Source: Caulobacterales bacterium 32-69-10
GTDB lineage: Bacteria; Pseudomonadota; Alphaproteobacteria; Caulobacterales; Caulobacteraceae
Length of the DNA stretch: 20,192 bases
Assembly (NCBI GenBank): GCA_002280485.1
Contig: NCED01000037.1
Location: forward strand, 1-20,192
Reading direction: 5' to 3'
Below the pieces are notes generated by a model that saw only the letters and a list, made by a program, of their open reading frames with translations, did no database searches and had not been told where the DNA came from. Shown in pieces: positions 8,250 through 14,904 of the stretch; the first letter of the stretch is position 1, and every line of letters starts with the position of its first letter. The position numbers and the translations under genes were made by a program.

Positions 8250-10928
8250 GTGCCGGCCGAGGAGGAGCCCAGACGCCCCGATCCCGAAGCCCTTCTGGCC
8301 GCGGCCAACAAGGCGGGCCGCGGGCGGCTGAAGGTCTTCCTCGGCATGGCCCCGGGGGTGGGCAAGACCTACGAGATGCTGCGCGCCGGCCGTCGCCGAA
8401 AGGCCGAGGGCGGCGACGTGCTGATCGGGGTGGTCGAGACCCACGGCCGACGCGAGACCGAGTCCTTGCTGCGCGGCATGGAGCTGCTGCCGCGCCGGCC
8501 CATCGAGTACAAGGGCCACGTTCTCGAGGAGTTCGACCTCGACGCGGCCCTGGCGCGCAAGCCCGGCCTGCTGCTGGTCGACGAATACGCCCACTCCAAC
8601 GCGCCCGGCTCGCGCCATCCCAAGCGCTGGCAGGACGTCGAGGAGTTGCTGGACGCCGGGATCGACGTCTGGACCACCCTCAACGTCCAGCACCTGGAGA
8701 GCCTGGTCGAGGTGGTGCTGCGCATCACCGGCGTGCGCCAGCGCGAGACCGTGCCGGACTCGGCCCTGTCCCGGGCCGACGACATCGAGCTGGTGGACAT
8801 CACCCCCGACGAGCTGCGCCAGCGCCTGGCCGAGGGTAAGGTCTACCTCGCCGAGACGGCCCAGCGGGCGGCCGAGCACTTCTTCAAGCCGGAGAACCTC
8901 ACCGCCCTGCGCGAACTGGCGCTGCGCCGCATGGCGCTCACCGTCGACGACCAGCTGGTCGCCGCCATGCGCGAACGCGGGGTGGCCGGGCCCTGGGCGG
9001 CGGGCGAGCGGATACTGGTGCTGATCTCCGGCGACGGGACCGCCGGGGCCCTGGTGCGAGCGGGGCGGCGACTGTCCGACATGATGATGGACGCGCCGTG
9101 GACCGTGGCCCACATCGACCAGCCCGGCCGCGGCGCCGCCGGCGCCCAGTCGACCGGCAGGCTCAACGAGGCGCTGAAACTGGCCGAGCAGCTCGGCGGC
9201 GCCACCGTGGTCCTGACCGGCGACGACCTCGTCGGCACGATCCTCGACTACGCCGTGCACAACAACGTCACCCAGATCGTGGTCGGCAAGTCGCACCAGC
9301 CGCGGTGGAAGACCCTGTTCCGCCGTGCCCTGACCCCGGCCCTGATCGAGCGCACGGCCGGCGCGGCCCTGCACATCGTCACCGAGACCTCGGCTCAGCC
9401 GCTCGTCCGAGCCGCGCCGGCGCCGGGACGGCGCCCGCTGTGGTGGCGGGGACACCTCGCCTCGGTCGGCTTCGTCGCCGTCGCGGGCCTCCTCGCCCAC
9501 CTCACCGACCGACTGTCGGACGACGCCAACCTGTCGATGATCTTTATGCTGAGCGTGCTGGCCAGCGGCCTGGCGTTCGGGTTCGGGCCCGCCATCACCG
9601 CCGCCGCCCTGGCCGCCTTCGTCTACAACTTCTTCTTCCTGCCGCCGCAACTGACCCTCTGGATCGGCCACCCGACCGACGTCCTGACCTTCCTGGTCTT
9701 CTTCGCCGTGGCCATGACCACAGGCTGGCTCACCGGCCGGGTCCGGGACCAGGCGCGCGAGACGGCGCGCCGCGCCTCGGCCGTCACCGCCCTGCTCGCC
9801 GTCAGCCGGCGGCTGTCCATCGCCGCCACGCGCGAGGACGCGGCCAAGGCCCTGGCCGAGCACCTCGCCGCCGCCAGCTCGGCCAAGGCGGCCGTGTTCC
9901 TTCCCAAAGACGGCGACATCGCCCTGGCCGCCGCCGCCCCGACGGAGGAGGCTTTCTCCACCGCCGACATGATGGCGGCGCGGTGGGCGTGGGAGCGGGG
10001 CGAGGCGGCTGGGGCCGGCACCGGCACCCTGCCCAACCTGGCCTGGACCTTTCATCCGCTGCAGGGAGTCAAGGCCCGATCCGGCGTGGCGGCGGTCGAG
10101 GCCACGCTGGGCGGGGAGGGGGAACGCTTCGTTCTGGCCCTGCTCGACCAGGGGGCCGTGGCCCTGGAGCGGGCCGAGTTCGCCGCCGACGCGGCTGACG
10201 CCGAGGCGCTTCGGCGCTCAGACCGCCTGCGCACGGCCCTGCTCAATTCGGTCAGCCATGACCTGCGCACGCCCCTGTCCACCGTCCTAGGCTCGGCGAC
10301 CACCCTGATCGACTATGGCGCGACCCTGGGGGCCAAGGTTCGCCGCGACCTCCTGGAGTCGATCCGCGAGGAGGCCGAGCGCCTCAACCGCTATGTCGGC
10401 GACCTGCTGGACATGAGCCGGCTGGAGGGCGGGGCCCTGACCACCCGCCGGGAATGGACCGACGTGCGCGAGGTTTTGGGCGCGGCGACCGCCCGTGTCG
10501 GGCGCAGGCTTGGCGAACGGCGGCTGGTGCGCGACTTTCCGGACCAGCTGTCCCTGGTCAAGGTCGACCCGGGCCTGCTGGAGCAGGCCCTGGTGAACAT
10601 CCTGGAGAACGCGGTCGCTTACAGCCCCGACGGCTCGGCCATCGAGACCGCGACCTACGAGGACCGGGGCAATGTGGTGATCTCGGTCGAGGACGAGGGC
10701 AGGGGGATCCCCACCCACGAGCTGGAGCGGGTGTTCGAGAAGTTCCGCCGCATGGAGGAGTCCAGCGACCGGGGCAAGGGCGCGGGGCTGGGCCTGGCGA
10801 TCGCCAAGGGCTTCGTCGAAGCCATGGGCGGGCGGATCGCGGCGGCCAGCCCGATCCACGACGGCAAGGGCACCCGCATCCTGATCTCCCTGCGTAAGGA
10901 GACGGCCACCGCGCCGGGTCTGCTATGA
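8250..10928 (+). CDS. kdpD: Osmosensitive K(+) channel histidine kinase KdpD
   Basis: 892-residue sensor kinase for low potassium and high osmolarity. Domains in order: KdpD N-terminal ATP-binding domain with Walker A GMAPGVGKT (residues 32-40) and the LLLVDEYAHSNAPGSRHPKRW segment; a universal-stress-like domain (ERILVLISGD to VGKSHQPRW); four membrane spans (about 397-496); a GAF-like linker; HisKA with the phosphorylated His670 in SHDLRTPLS; and HATPase with N-box NILENA (from 783), DEGRGIP (from 815) and GKGAGLGLAIA. All catalytic motifs are intact. Translation starts at a GTG one base after the kdpC stop, so it is coupled to the pump genes. Confidence 0.96.
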   Translation: MPAEEEPRRPDPEALLAAANKAGRGRLKVFLGMAPGVGKTYEMLRAGRRRKAEGGDVLIGVVETHGRRETESLLRGMELLPRRPIEYKGHVLEEFDLDAALARKPGLLLVDEYAHSNAPGSRHPKRWQDVEELLDAGIDVWTTLNVQHLESLVEVVLRITGVRQRETVPDSALSRADDIELVDITPDELRQRLAEGKVYLAETAQRAAEHFFKPENLTALRELALRRMALTVDDQLVAAMRERGVAGPWAAGERILVLISGDGTAGALVRAGRRLSDMMMDAPWTVAHIDQPGRGAAGAQSTGRLNEALKLAEQLGGATVVLTGDDLVGTILDYAVHNNVTQIVVGKSHQPRWKTLFRRALTPALIERTAGAALHIVTETSAQPLVRAAPAPGRRPLWWRGHLASVGFVAVAGLLAHLTDRLSDDANLSMIFMLSVLASGLAFGFGPAITAAALAAFVYNFFFLPPQLTLWIGHPTDVLTFLVFFAVAMTTGWLTGRVRDQARETARRASAVTALLAVSRRLSIAATREDAAKALAEHLAAASSAKAAVFLPKDGDIALAAAAPTEEAFSTADMMAARWAWERGEAAGAGTGTLPNLAWTFHPLQGVKARSGVAAVEATLGGEGERFVLALLDQGAVALERAEFAADAADAEALRRSDRLRTALLNSVSHDLRTPLSTVLGSATTLIDYGATLGAKVRRDLLESIREEAERLNRYVGDLLDMSRLEGGALTTRREWTDVREVLGAATARVGRRLGERRLVRDFPDQLSLVKVDPGLLEQALVNILENAVAYSPDGSAIETATYEDRGNVVISVEDEGRGIPTHELERVFEKFRRMEESSDRGKGAGLGLAIAKGFVEAMGGRIAAASPIHDGKGTRILISLRKETATAPGLL

Positions 10929-10956
10929 TCCTGCGTCGCCGAGGCTTCGCGGGACA

Positions 10957-10992
10957 TATCCTCCGAAGCTCCGTGAGGAGCGAAGGAGGATG
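10957..10992 (+). promoter_or_regulatory. RNA hairpin sequestering the kdpE ribosome-binding site and start codon
   Basis: Stem 10958-10964 (ATCCTCC) pairs with 10985-10991 (GGAGGAT), and U10957 can wobble with G10992. A symmetric GAA/GAA internal loop follows (10965-10967 and 10982-10984). The upper stem GCTCC/GGAGC (10968-10972 and 10977-10981) is capped by GTGA, a GNRA tetraloop. The right strand holds the AGGAGG sequence and the ATG of kdpE. A competing pairing, GCTTCG (10944-10949) with CGAAGC (10964-10969), would open it. Pairing is read directly from the sequence; a regulatory role is inferred. Confidence 0.6.
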
Positions 10993-11682
10993 AGCGCCCA
11001 TCGCCCCCGCATCCTCGTCATCGACGACGAGCCCCAGATCCACCGCTTCCTGAGCCCCGCCCTCGACGCCGCCGGCTACGAGCCGGTGCGGGCCGACACC
11101 GCGACCGAGGGCCTGCGCGAGATCGCCCGGCGGCCGCCCGAAGCCGTGGTGCTCGACCTCGGCCTGCCCGACATGGACGGCAAACAGGCCCTGACCCAGG
11201 CGCGGGCCTTCTACGCCGGACCGATCGTCATTCTCTCCGCCCGCGACCGCGAGCTGGAGAAGATCGAGGCCCTCGACCTCGGCGCCGACGACTATGTGGA
11301 AAAGCCGTTCGGAGTCGGAGAGCTTCTGGCGCGGCTGCGGGTCGCCATGCGCCACCATATCCGCAGCGAAGGCGCCGCGCCGGTGGTCGATCTGGGCGAC
11401 CTCCACATCGACCTCGTGAAGCGTCACGTGCTGAAGGCCGGAGAGCCGGTGCGGCTGTCGCCCAAGGAGTACGACCTCCTCGCCCAGCTCGTAACCAGCG
11501 GCGGCAAGGTGATGACCCACCGACAGCTGCTCACCGCCGTCTGGGGCCCGGCCCACGCCGAGGACGTGCAGTACCTGCGCGTCTTCGTCGGTCAGTTGCG
11601 GCAGAAACTGGAGGACGACCCGGCCCGGCCGCGAGCGATCCTGACGGAGCTTGGGGTGGGATACAGGTTTGGGGACGGGTGA
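10990..11682 (+). CDS. kdpE: Two-component response regulator KdpE
   Basis: 230-residue OmpR-family transcription factor, the partner of KdpD and activator of the kdp operon. The receiver domain (about 7-120) has the acidic pair in VIDDEP, the phosphoacceptor Asp56 (VVLDLGLPDMDG), the switch SARD and the lysine in VEKPFG. The winged-helix DNA-binding domain occupies about 130-228 (LSPKEYDLLAQL, RVFVGQLRQKLE, GVGYRF). Unusually for kdpDE, which often overlap, a 61-bp gap separates it from kdpD and holds a hairpin covering its start. A GAGGAG at 10975-10980 gives normal spacing to the ATG, while the stronger AGGAGG abuts it. Confidence 0.95.
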   Translation: MSAHRPRILVIDDEPQIHRFLSPALDAAGYEPVRADTATEGLREIARRPPEAVVLDLGLPDMDGKQALTQARAFYAGPIVILSARDRELEKIEALDLGADDYVEKPFGVGELLARLRVAMRHHIRSEGAAPVVDLGDLHIDLVKRHVLKAGEPVRLSPKEYDLLAQLVTSGGKVMTHRQLLTAVWGPAHAEDVQYLRVFVGQLRQKLEDDPARPRAILTELGVGYRFGDG

Positions 11683-11695
11683 TCGCTGAATATAG

Positions 11696-11730
11696 AACGC
11701 CCGGCGCGGGCCTGTCCCGCGCCGGGCGTT
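11696..11730. terminator. Strong bidirectional terminator stem after kdpE
   Basis: A perfect 15-bp inverted repeat, 11696-11710 with 11716-11730, flanks the loop CCTGT. It starts with AA and ends with TT. It lies 14 bp past the kdpE stop and 22 bp before the stop of the convergent gene. A smaller palindrome (11739-11755, stem CTGAGG) follows at the end of the minus-strand gene. Confidence 0.8.
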
Positions 11731-11751
11731 CCCAGCCCCTGAGGCCAGGCC

Positions 11752-12747
11752 TCAGCCCTTCTTGTCGTCGTCCTTGTCGGTGGTCTTGTGGCCGTCGGTC
11801 ACGCTCTGAACCACGTCGGGGGAGTCGCCGGGCGATCCGGCCGACGACGTGCTGCTGGACTGCGCGCTGGACGCATGATGCGCGCCGCCTGACCCCACGC
11901 CCATGTGCACCGAGGACAGGGCCGAGCCTGGCGCTCCGGCCCCCGGGCGGCCCGCTGCGGAATTGGAGCCGCCGCTGATCTGGGCCGAGCCGGTGGCGCC
12001 CCCCGCGTTGGCGCTCCAGCCGGTCTCAGGCCCGCCTTGGCCAACCTGGGCCCCGCTAGCCCCGGAGGACGCGCCGCTCAGGCCTGAGGCGTCGCCGGTG
12101 GTTCCGGTCGGGCTGTCGCCCTGCTGGCGATTGGCGCGCCAATGGTGGAAGTCCTGCGAGAAGGCTTCATGGCGCTGGTCGCGCCAAGCGCCGTAGTCGT
12201 CATCGTAGCGGCGGGCCTGCTGGTCGCGCCAACGGGCGTAGTCCTGGTCATGGCTGGCCATCTGTTGCTCGCGCCAGCGGCGGTAGTGCGGCTCGTGATC
12301 ATGCTGGCCGTGACGGCCAAGCTGAGACCGGCCATAATCGTCGTCGCCGGTGCGGGCGTAGGTCGCGCCCTGGTCTTCCCGCCAGCGCGAGCGCTGGGCT
12401 GACTGGGAATAGTCCTCCTGGCCGTAGGTCCCGCCGCCCTGGCCGCCTTGGCCAGAGGAGCCGCGCTGCTGGTCGCGGTAGCTCCCGGCGCCCAAACCGC
12501 CGGCGCCCGACGCCTCGCCATAACCGCGCTGGTCGCGGCCGAAGTCCTGCTCGCGCCCTGAGGCGCCGTATTGCCCGGGGCGGCCATAGCTCTGCTCGCC
12601 GCCTTGGCGGCCATAACGCCCATCGTGTGGGCGGTCGAAGTTGCGGTGCTGGTCCTGCTCGTGGCGCTGCCGGCGCCCATCATCACGGTCGCGGGCGTCA
12701 TAGCGGCCTTGGTCGCGGTCGAATTCGTAGTTGTCTCGTTCGCCCAT
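11752..12747 (-). CDS. Disordered, hydrophilic WRxQQ-repeat protein of the stress regulon
   Basis: 331 residues with no signal peptide or membrane span. The N-terminal 150 residues are rich in Arg, Asp, Gln, Gly and Tyr. Residues 155-209 form 3.7 copies of a 15-residue repeat (YRRWREQQMASHDQD, YARWRDQQARRYDDD, YGAWRDQRHEAFSQD, FHHWRANRQQ). The tail (210-331) is Ser/Gly/Ala-rich and ends in KDDDKKG. No catalytic domain is recognisable. The composition suggests an intrinsically disordered stress or desiccation protein, like hydrophilins. The ATG has AGGAG 8 nt upstream, and a GGAAC-N16-CGGTT promoter lies just beyond. The strand choice is supported by that promoter and start. Function is unknown. 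Confidence 0.8.
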   Translation of the reverse strand: MGERDNYEFDRDQGRYDARDRDDGRRQRHEQDQHRNFDRPHDGRYGRQGGEQSYGRPGQYGASGREQDFGRDQRGYGEASGAGGLGAGSYRDQQRGSSGQGGQGGGTYGQEDYSQSAQRSRWREDQGATYARTGDDDYGRSQLGRHGQHDHEPHYRRWREQQMASHDQDYARWRDQQARRYDDDYGAWRDQRHEAFSQDFHHWRANRQQGDSPTGTTGDASGLSGASSGASGAQVGQGGPETGWSANAGGATGSAQISGGSNSAAGRPGAGAPGSALSSVHMGVGSGGAHHASSAQSSSTSSAGSPGDSPDVVQSVTDGHKTTDKDDDKKG

Positions 12748-12779
12748 GATTCTACTCCTGACTTAGGGTGGCCTGAATC

Positions 12780-12805
12780 AACCGAGCAGGTAGTCTCAAG
12801 GTTCC
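12780..12805 (-). promoter_or_regulatory. EcfG-type promoter for the WRxQQ-repeat gene
   Basis: On the minus strand: GGAAC (12805-12801), a 16-bp spacer, then CGGTT (12784-12780). The alphaproteobacterial EcfG consensus is GGAAC-N16/17-CGTT. The predicted start site is about 25 nt upstream of the ATG at 12747. Confidence 0.7.
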
Positions 12806-12856
12806 ATGTTTTGGAAGTAAACGATCACGAGTTACTTGGTGTTTACACGAACTGAA

Positions 12857-12888
12857 GGCGGCGCGGAGGATATAGCCGCCGCGCCGCC
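12857..12888 (-). terminator. GC-rich hairpin downstream of the PRC-barrel gene
   Basis: Ten-bp perfect arms GGCGGCGCGG (12857-12866) and CCGCGCCGCC (12879-12888) enclose a 12-nt loop. It lies 20 bp past the stop of the minus-strand PRC-barrel gene and before the next promoter. Only a short TTC follows, so terminator function is tentative. Confidence 0.4.
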
Positions 12889-12907
12889 GCCGACTCTGGC
12901 TGAACGA

Positions 12908-13282
12908 TCAGACCCAATAGGCTGGGGCGTTGTAGTGACTGTGAACGCGGTCCCGCCAGTCGGCGTCGTCGTCGCCCAGCTCATCGACCCCGAACCCCGG
13001 CGCGGCTTCGAGTTGGGTGCGGTCGGAGGGGATGACGTAGCCGTTCTTGTCGGTGTCGTAGGTCAGCAGCGACCAGGGCATGGGCAGGTACTTCTCACCC
13101 ATGCCGAGGAAACCGCCGCACGACACCACGGCGTAGGCGACCTTGCCGCTGATCTTGTGGAGCATGACGTCCTCCACGTGGCCCAGCTTCTCGCCCTGGG
13201 TGTTGTAAACTGCGGTGCCCTCGACCCGGTCGGCCGAGATCAGGCTGTGGTTCCGATGTTCGGATGTGGTGTTCATGCTCAT
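12908..13282 (-). CDS. PRC-barrel domain protein
   Basis: 124 residues. The PRC-barrel fold (a small beta-barrel seen in RimM and the photosynthetic reaction-centre H subunit) spans about residues 12-90: LISADRVEGTAVYNTQGEKLG, HVEDVMLHKISGKVAYAVVS and GEKYLPMPWSLLTYD. The C-terminal part is acidic and ends DWRDRVHSHYNAPAYWV. Stand-alone PRC-barrel proteins of this size are common near alphaproteobacterial stress genes, but their biochemical role is not established. The ATG at 13282 is used because GGAAGGA lies 8 nt upstream; a second ATG follows at 13276. An EcfG-type promoter directly upstream places it in the general stress regulon. Confidence 0.88.
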   Translation of the reverse strand: MSMNTTSEHRNHSLISADRVEGTAVYNTQGEKLGHVEDVMLHKISGKVAYAVVSCGGFLGMGEKYLPMPWSLLTYDTDKNGYVIPSDRTQLEAAPGFGVDELGDDDADWRDRVHSHYNAPAYWV

Positions 13283-13323
13283 CGAAGTGTCCTTCCGGGA
13301 CGGCGGGCCCGCCTCACTTGGAA

Positions 13324-13349
13324 AAGCGCTGGAGCCGCTTTCGGGTTCC
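13324..13349 (-). promoter_or_regulatory. EcfG-type promoter for the PRC-barrel gene
   Basis: On the minus strand: GGAAC (13349-13345), a 16-bp spacer, then CGCTT (13328-13324). The -35 is perfect and the -10 is one base from the CGTT-like pattern. The distance to the ATG at 13282 leaves a short leader holding the ribosome-binding site. Confidence 0.6.
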
Positions 13350-13482
13350 GCCCCAGGCGAACCGGACAATTGTCTTACGCCAATCGAGCGAACGGACTCG
13401 ACGAAACAGGTCTGGGCTTGCTAGGCGTAGGAGGTCGAGCCGCTTGGTAAACGCGGCTGTGGGCTTTGGACGAACCTTTCGG

Positions 13483-13710
13483 ATGAAGTCGTTTCAGGAC
13501 TCGAGCGCCAATCTCGACCAGACGTCGCGGTGGTCCGTGGATCCCGCGCCGGCCGCCCAGGCCCAGCTGGGCTGCGAATTGAAAACCATGTTCGATAGCC
13601 TCACCGCCGGTCCCTTGCCCGACCGGCTGGTGCAACTGGCCGACGCCCTGGAAGAGGCGTTCCGGCGCGGCGAACTGTTCGACCCCAGGTCAACCCAACC
13701 CGACGCCTGA
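13483..13710 (+). CDS. nepR: NepR-like anti-sigma factor
   Basis: 75 residues. The core LGCELKTMFDSL followed by GPLPDRLVQLADALEEAF matches the NepR pattern: two amphipathic helices around a PxPDR turn. NepR binds and silences the EcfG sigma factor and is itself captured by phosphorylated PhyR; both partners are encoded nearby. The gene converges on ecfG with a 28-bp gap, whereas NepR is usually encoded upstream of ecfG on the same strand. The ATG at 13483 has no clear ribosome-binding site. A TTG at 13444, in frame, has AGGAGGT 8 nt upstream and would add 13 residues, so the true start may be there. No EcfG-type promoter was found ahead of it. The symbol rests on the core motif and the neighbourhood. 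Confidence 0.8.
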   Translation: MKSFQDSSANLDQTSRWSVDPAPAAQAQLGCELKTMFDSLTAGPLPDRLVQLADALEEAFRRGELFDPRSTQPDA

Positions 13711-13738
13711 ATCGACCGTCCGAACTGGAGGGGTCTCC

Positions 13739-14299
13739 TCAGGTCGCCGCTTCGGCCGCCGACACTACCCGATCGCCGGCGAAGGTGTCCGAGGCCTCGT
13801 CGGCGTCCATCAGCTTGAGCAGGCGCGCCCGCGCCCGGTTGACCCGGCTCTTGATGGTGCCCAGCGCGCAGCCGCAGATCTCGGCCGCCTCCTCGTAGGT
13901 CAGGCCCGCCGCTCCGACCAGGATCAGGGCCTCCCGGTGCTCGTCCGGCAGGCGCGCCAACGCGTCTTGCAAGGCTCGCATGGCGACGCTCCAGTCCTGG
14001 GTCGGACCGGCGCTCAGTGAGGCGGCGTGCTTGCCGTCCTCGTCGGGGACCTCCCGACGGCGGCGCACGGCATGGGTGTAGTAGGTGTTGCGCAGGATGG
14101 TGAACAGCCAGGCCCGCAGGTTGGTGCCGGGCTGGAACTTCTGCCGGTGGGTCCAGGCCTTGATCAGGGTGTCTTGCACAAGGTCGTCGGCGTCGGCGCT
14201 GTTGTGGCTGAGCGACCAGGCGAAAGCCCTCAGCGACGGTATCAGGGCCACCACGTCGTGGCGCCAACCGGCTTCGGCAGGGTTTTCGGAGGGGGTCAA
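13739..14299 (-). CDS. ecfG: EcfG/SigT-like ECF sigma factor of the general stress response
   Basis: 186 residues. Region 2 (about 15-80) has ALIPSLRAFAWSL, DADDLVQDTLIKAW and GTNLRAWLFTILRNTYYT, diagnostic of the ECF15/EcfG group, followed by the RRREVPDEDG linker. Region 4 (about 105-165) has LPDEHREALILVGAAGLTYEEAAEI and the helix-turn-helix GCALGTIKSRVNRAR. It should direct RNA polymerase to GGAAC-N16/17-CGTT promoters. The only upstream in-frame start is the TTG at 14299, because a stop lies about ten codons before it. That TTG overlaps the TGA of a 24-codon frame (14370-14296). A perfect EcfG-type promoter lies upstream, so the gene is probably autoregulated. Confidence 0.92.
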   Translation of the reverse strand: MTPSENPAEAGWRHDVVALIPSLRAFAWSLSHNSADADDLVQDTLIKAWTHRQKFQPGTNLRAWLFTILRNTYYTHAVRRRREVPDEDGKHAASLSAGPTQDWSVAMRALQDALARLPDEHREALILVGAAGLTYEEAAEICGCALGTIKSRVNRARARLLKLMDADEASDTFAGDRVVSAAEAAT

Positions 14300-14429
14300 A
14301 CGCCCGTCCCGCCGGGAAGCCCCGGCTTAAGGGCGTGGACCATGAAGTCTGTGTCGCAGCCGCCGGCCATGGCGCCGTCTCCAGGCCCCGCTGGCGGCAA
14401 CAACGCGCCTCGTCCCGGAGCGGCTTGAA

Positions 14430-14454
14430 AACGTCCCGTACAGGCAACCGTTCC
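14430..14454 (-). promoter_or_regulatory. Perfect EcfG-type promoter for ecfG
   Basis: On the minus strand: GGAAC (14454-14450), a 16-bp spacer, then CGTT (14433-14430), followed by TT. This is an exact match to the EcfG consensus. The predicted start site is near 14423, giving a leader of about 124 nt before ecfG. Confidence 0.8.
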
Positions 14455-14506
14455 GCCAACCGCGCGCCGTTGTTCGGGTTTCAGGCGGGTCTGCGACATG
14501 CGCTAT

Positions 14507-14535
14507 CGGACGCGCCCGCTCACGCGGGCCGTCCG
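14507..14535. terminator. Hairpin between the KGG-motif gene and the ecfG promoter
   Basis: CGGACG-C-GCCCGC (14507-14519, one bulged C) pairs with GCGGGCCGTCCG (14524-14535) around the loop TCAC. It lies about 100 bp past the stop of the minus-strand KGG gene and upstream of the ecfG promoter. It could insulate the two. No T-run follows on the minus strand. Confidence 0.4.
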
Positions 14536-14545
14536 ACAAGCTCGA

Positions 14546-14596
14546 GTTTTGGAGAGAAGGCCTTGGAGCGGGCGCGGGTCCATCCCACTCCAAAAC
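14546..14596. repeat. Short inverted repeat GTTTTGGAG / CTCCAAAAC
   Basis: Perfect 9-bp arms (14546-14554 and 14588-14596) flank a 33-bp GC-rich spacer. The arms are AT-rich compared with their surroundings. It lies just downstream of the KGG-motif gene. Function is unknown. Confidence 0.4.
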
Positions 14597-14633
14597 CTGG
14601 TGGTGATAAGCTCGCAGGCTGCGGGCAGGACGC

Positions 14634-14855
14634 CTAGCCCGTCTTGGCGTCCCGGCGCCGAGCGCCCTGGCTGGCTTCGCCGCCCTTACGGCCGGCCTGG
14701 GCCGCCAGCTCGCGGTCCTGACTGAAGGAGCGCTTTTCGTTCGGTACGCTTTCCCCGCCTTTGCGGGCGATTTCGCGCTGTTTTTCCGGGTCCATGGACG
14801 CGAACCCGCGGTTTGACGTCCCGCGGTTCGGATTGGTCCCTTGTCCTTGCGCCAT
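14634..14855 (-). CDS. KGG-motif stress protein (Con-10/YciG-like)
   Basis: 73 residues, small and highly hydrophilic. It contains the KGG-family motifs GFASMDPEKQREIARKGGES and, 25 residues later, DRELAAQAGRKGGEAS. This matches the stress-induced family that includes fungal Con-10 and enterobacterial YciG, in which two KGG units recur. The molecular role of the family is unclear; members are induced by starvation, osmotic stress or desiccation. An EcfG-type promoter 52 bp upstream, overlapping the end of the preceding gene, puts it in the general stress regulon. The ATG is followed by the usual MAQGQGTNPNRGTSN leader. Confidence 0.9.
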   Translation of the reverse strand: MAQGQGTNPNRGTSNRGFASMDPEKQREIARKGGESVPNEKRSFSQDRELAAQAGRKGGEASQGARRRDAKTG

Positions 14856-14904
14856 GGTCGGCTCCCTTTTGATCCGCTAGCCCCTCAAGTTGGGGGCGTG
14901 GGAG

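Larger units (their letters stand above)
14300..14633. other. Gene-poor stretch: ecfG leader, its promoter and inverted repeats
   Basis: The left part is the roughly 120-nt leader of ecfG on the minus strand. It holds a possible 24-codon upstream frame (14370-14296, MAGGCDTDFM to GGTGV) whose stop overlaps the ecfG TTG. It also holds a hairpin, GCCGGG/CCCGGC with a 4-nt loop (14311-14326), just before the start. The right part holds the ecfG promoter and two inverted repeats. I see no other supportable gene here. Confidence 0.5.

Noticed and set aside
8190..10055. 621-codon minus-strand frame opposite kdpD
   Set aside because: Same antisense artefact; kdpD on the plus strand has all kinase motifs.
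12142..12855. Plus-strand frames at 12142-12402 and 12571-12855 that look like hydrophobic membrane proteins
   Set aside because: They lie antisense to the WRxQQ-repeat gene. Reverse-complement reading of its Arg/Asp/Gln-rich codons gives Val/Ala/Leu runs. They have no start context or family motif, while the minus-strand gene has both a ribosome-binding site and a promoter.
13494..14459. 321-codon minus-strand frame overlapping ecfG
   Set aside because: It is a different frame from the one that carries the conserved sigma region 2 and 4 motifs, and its composition is shadow-like. It also covers nepR in antisense.
14546..14600. Possible tRNA T-arm or attachment-site remnant (GGGTCCATCCCAC-like segment)
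   Set aside because: The T-loop does not match GGTTCGAATCC, no acceptor or anticodon stem can be folded, and no integrase is nearby.
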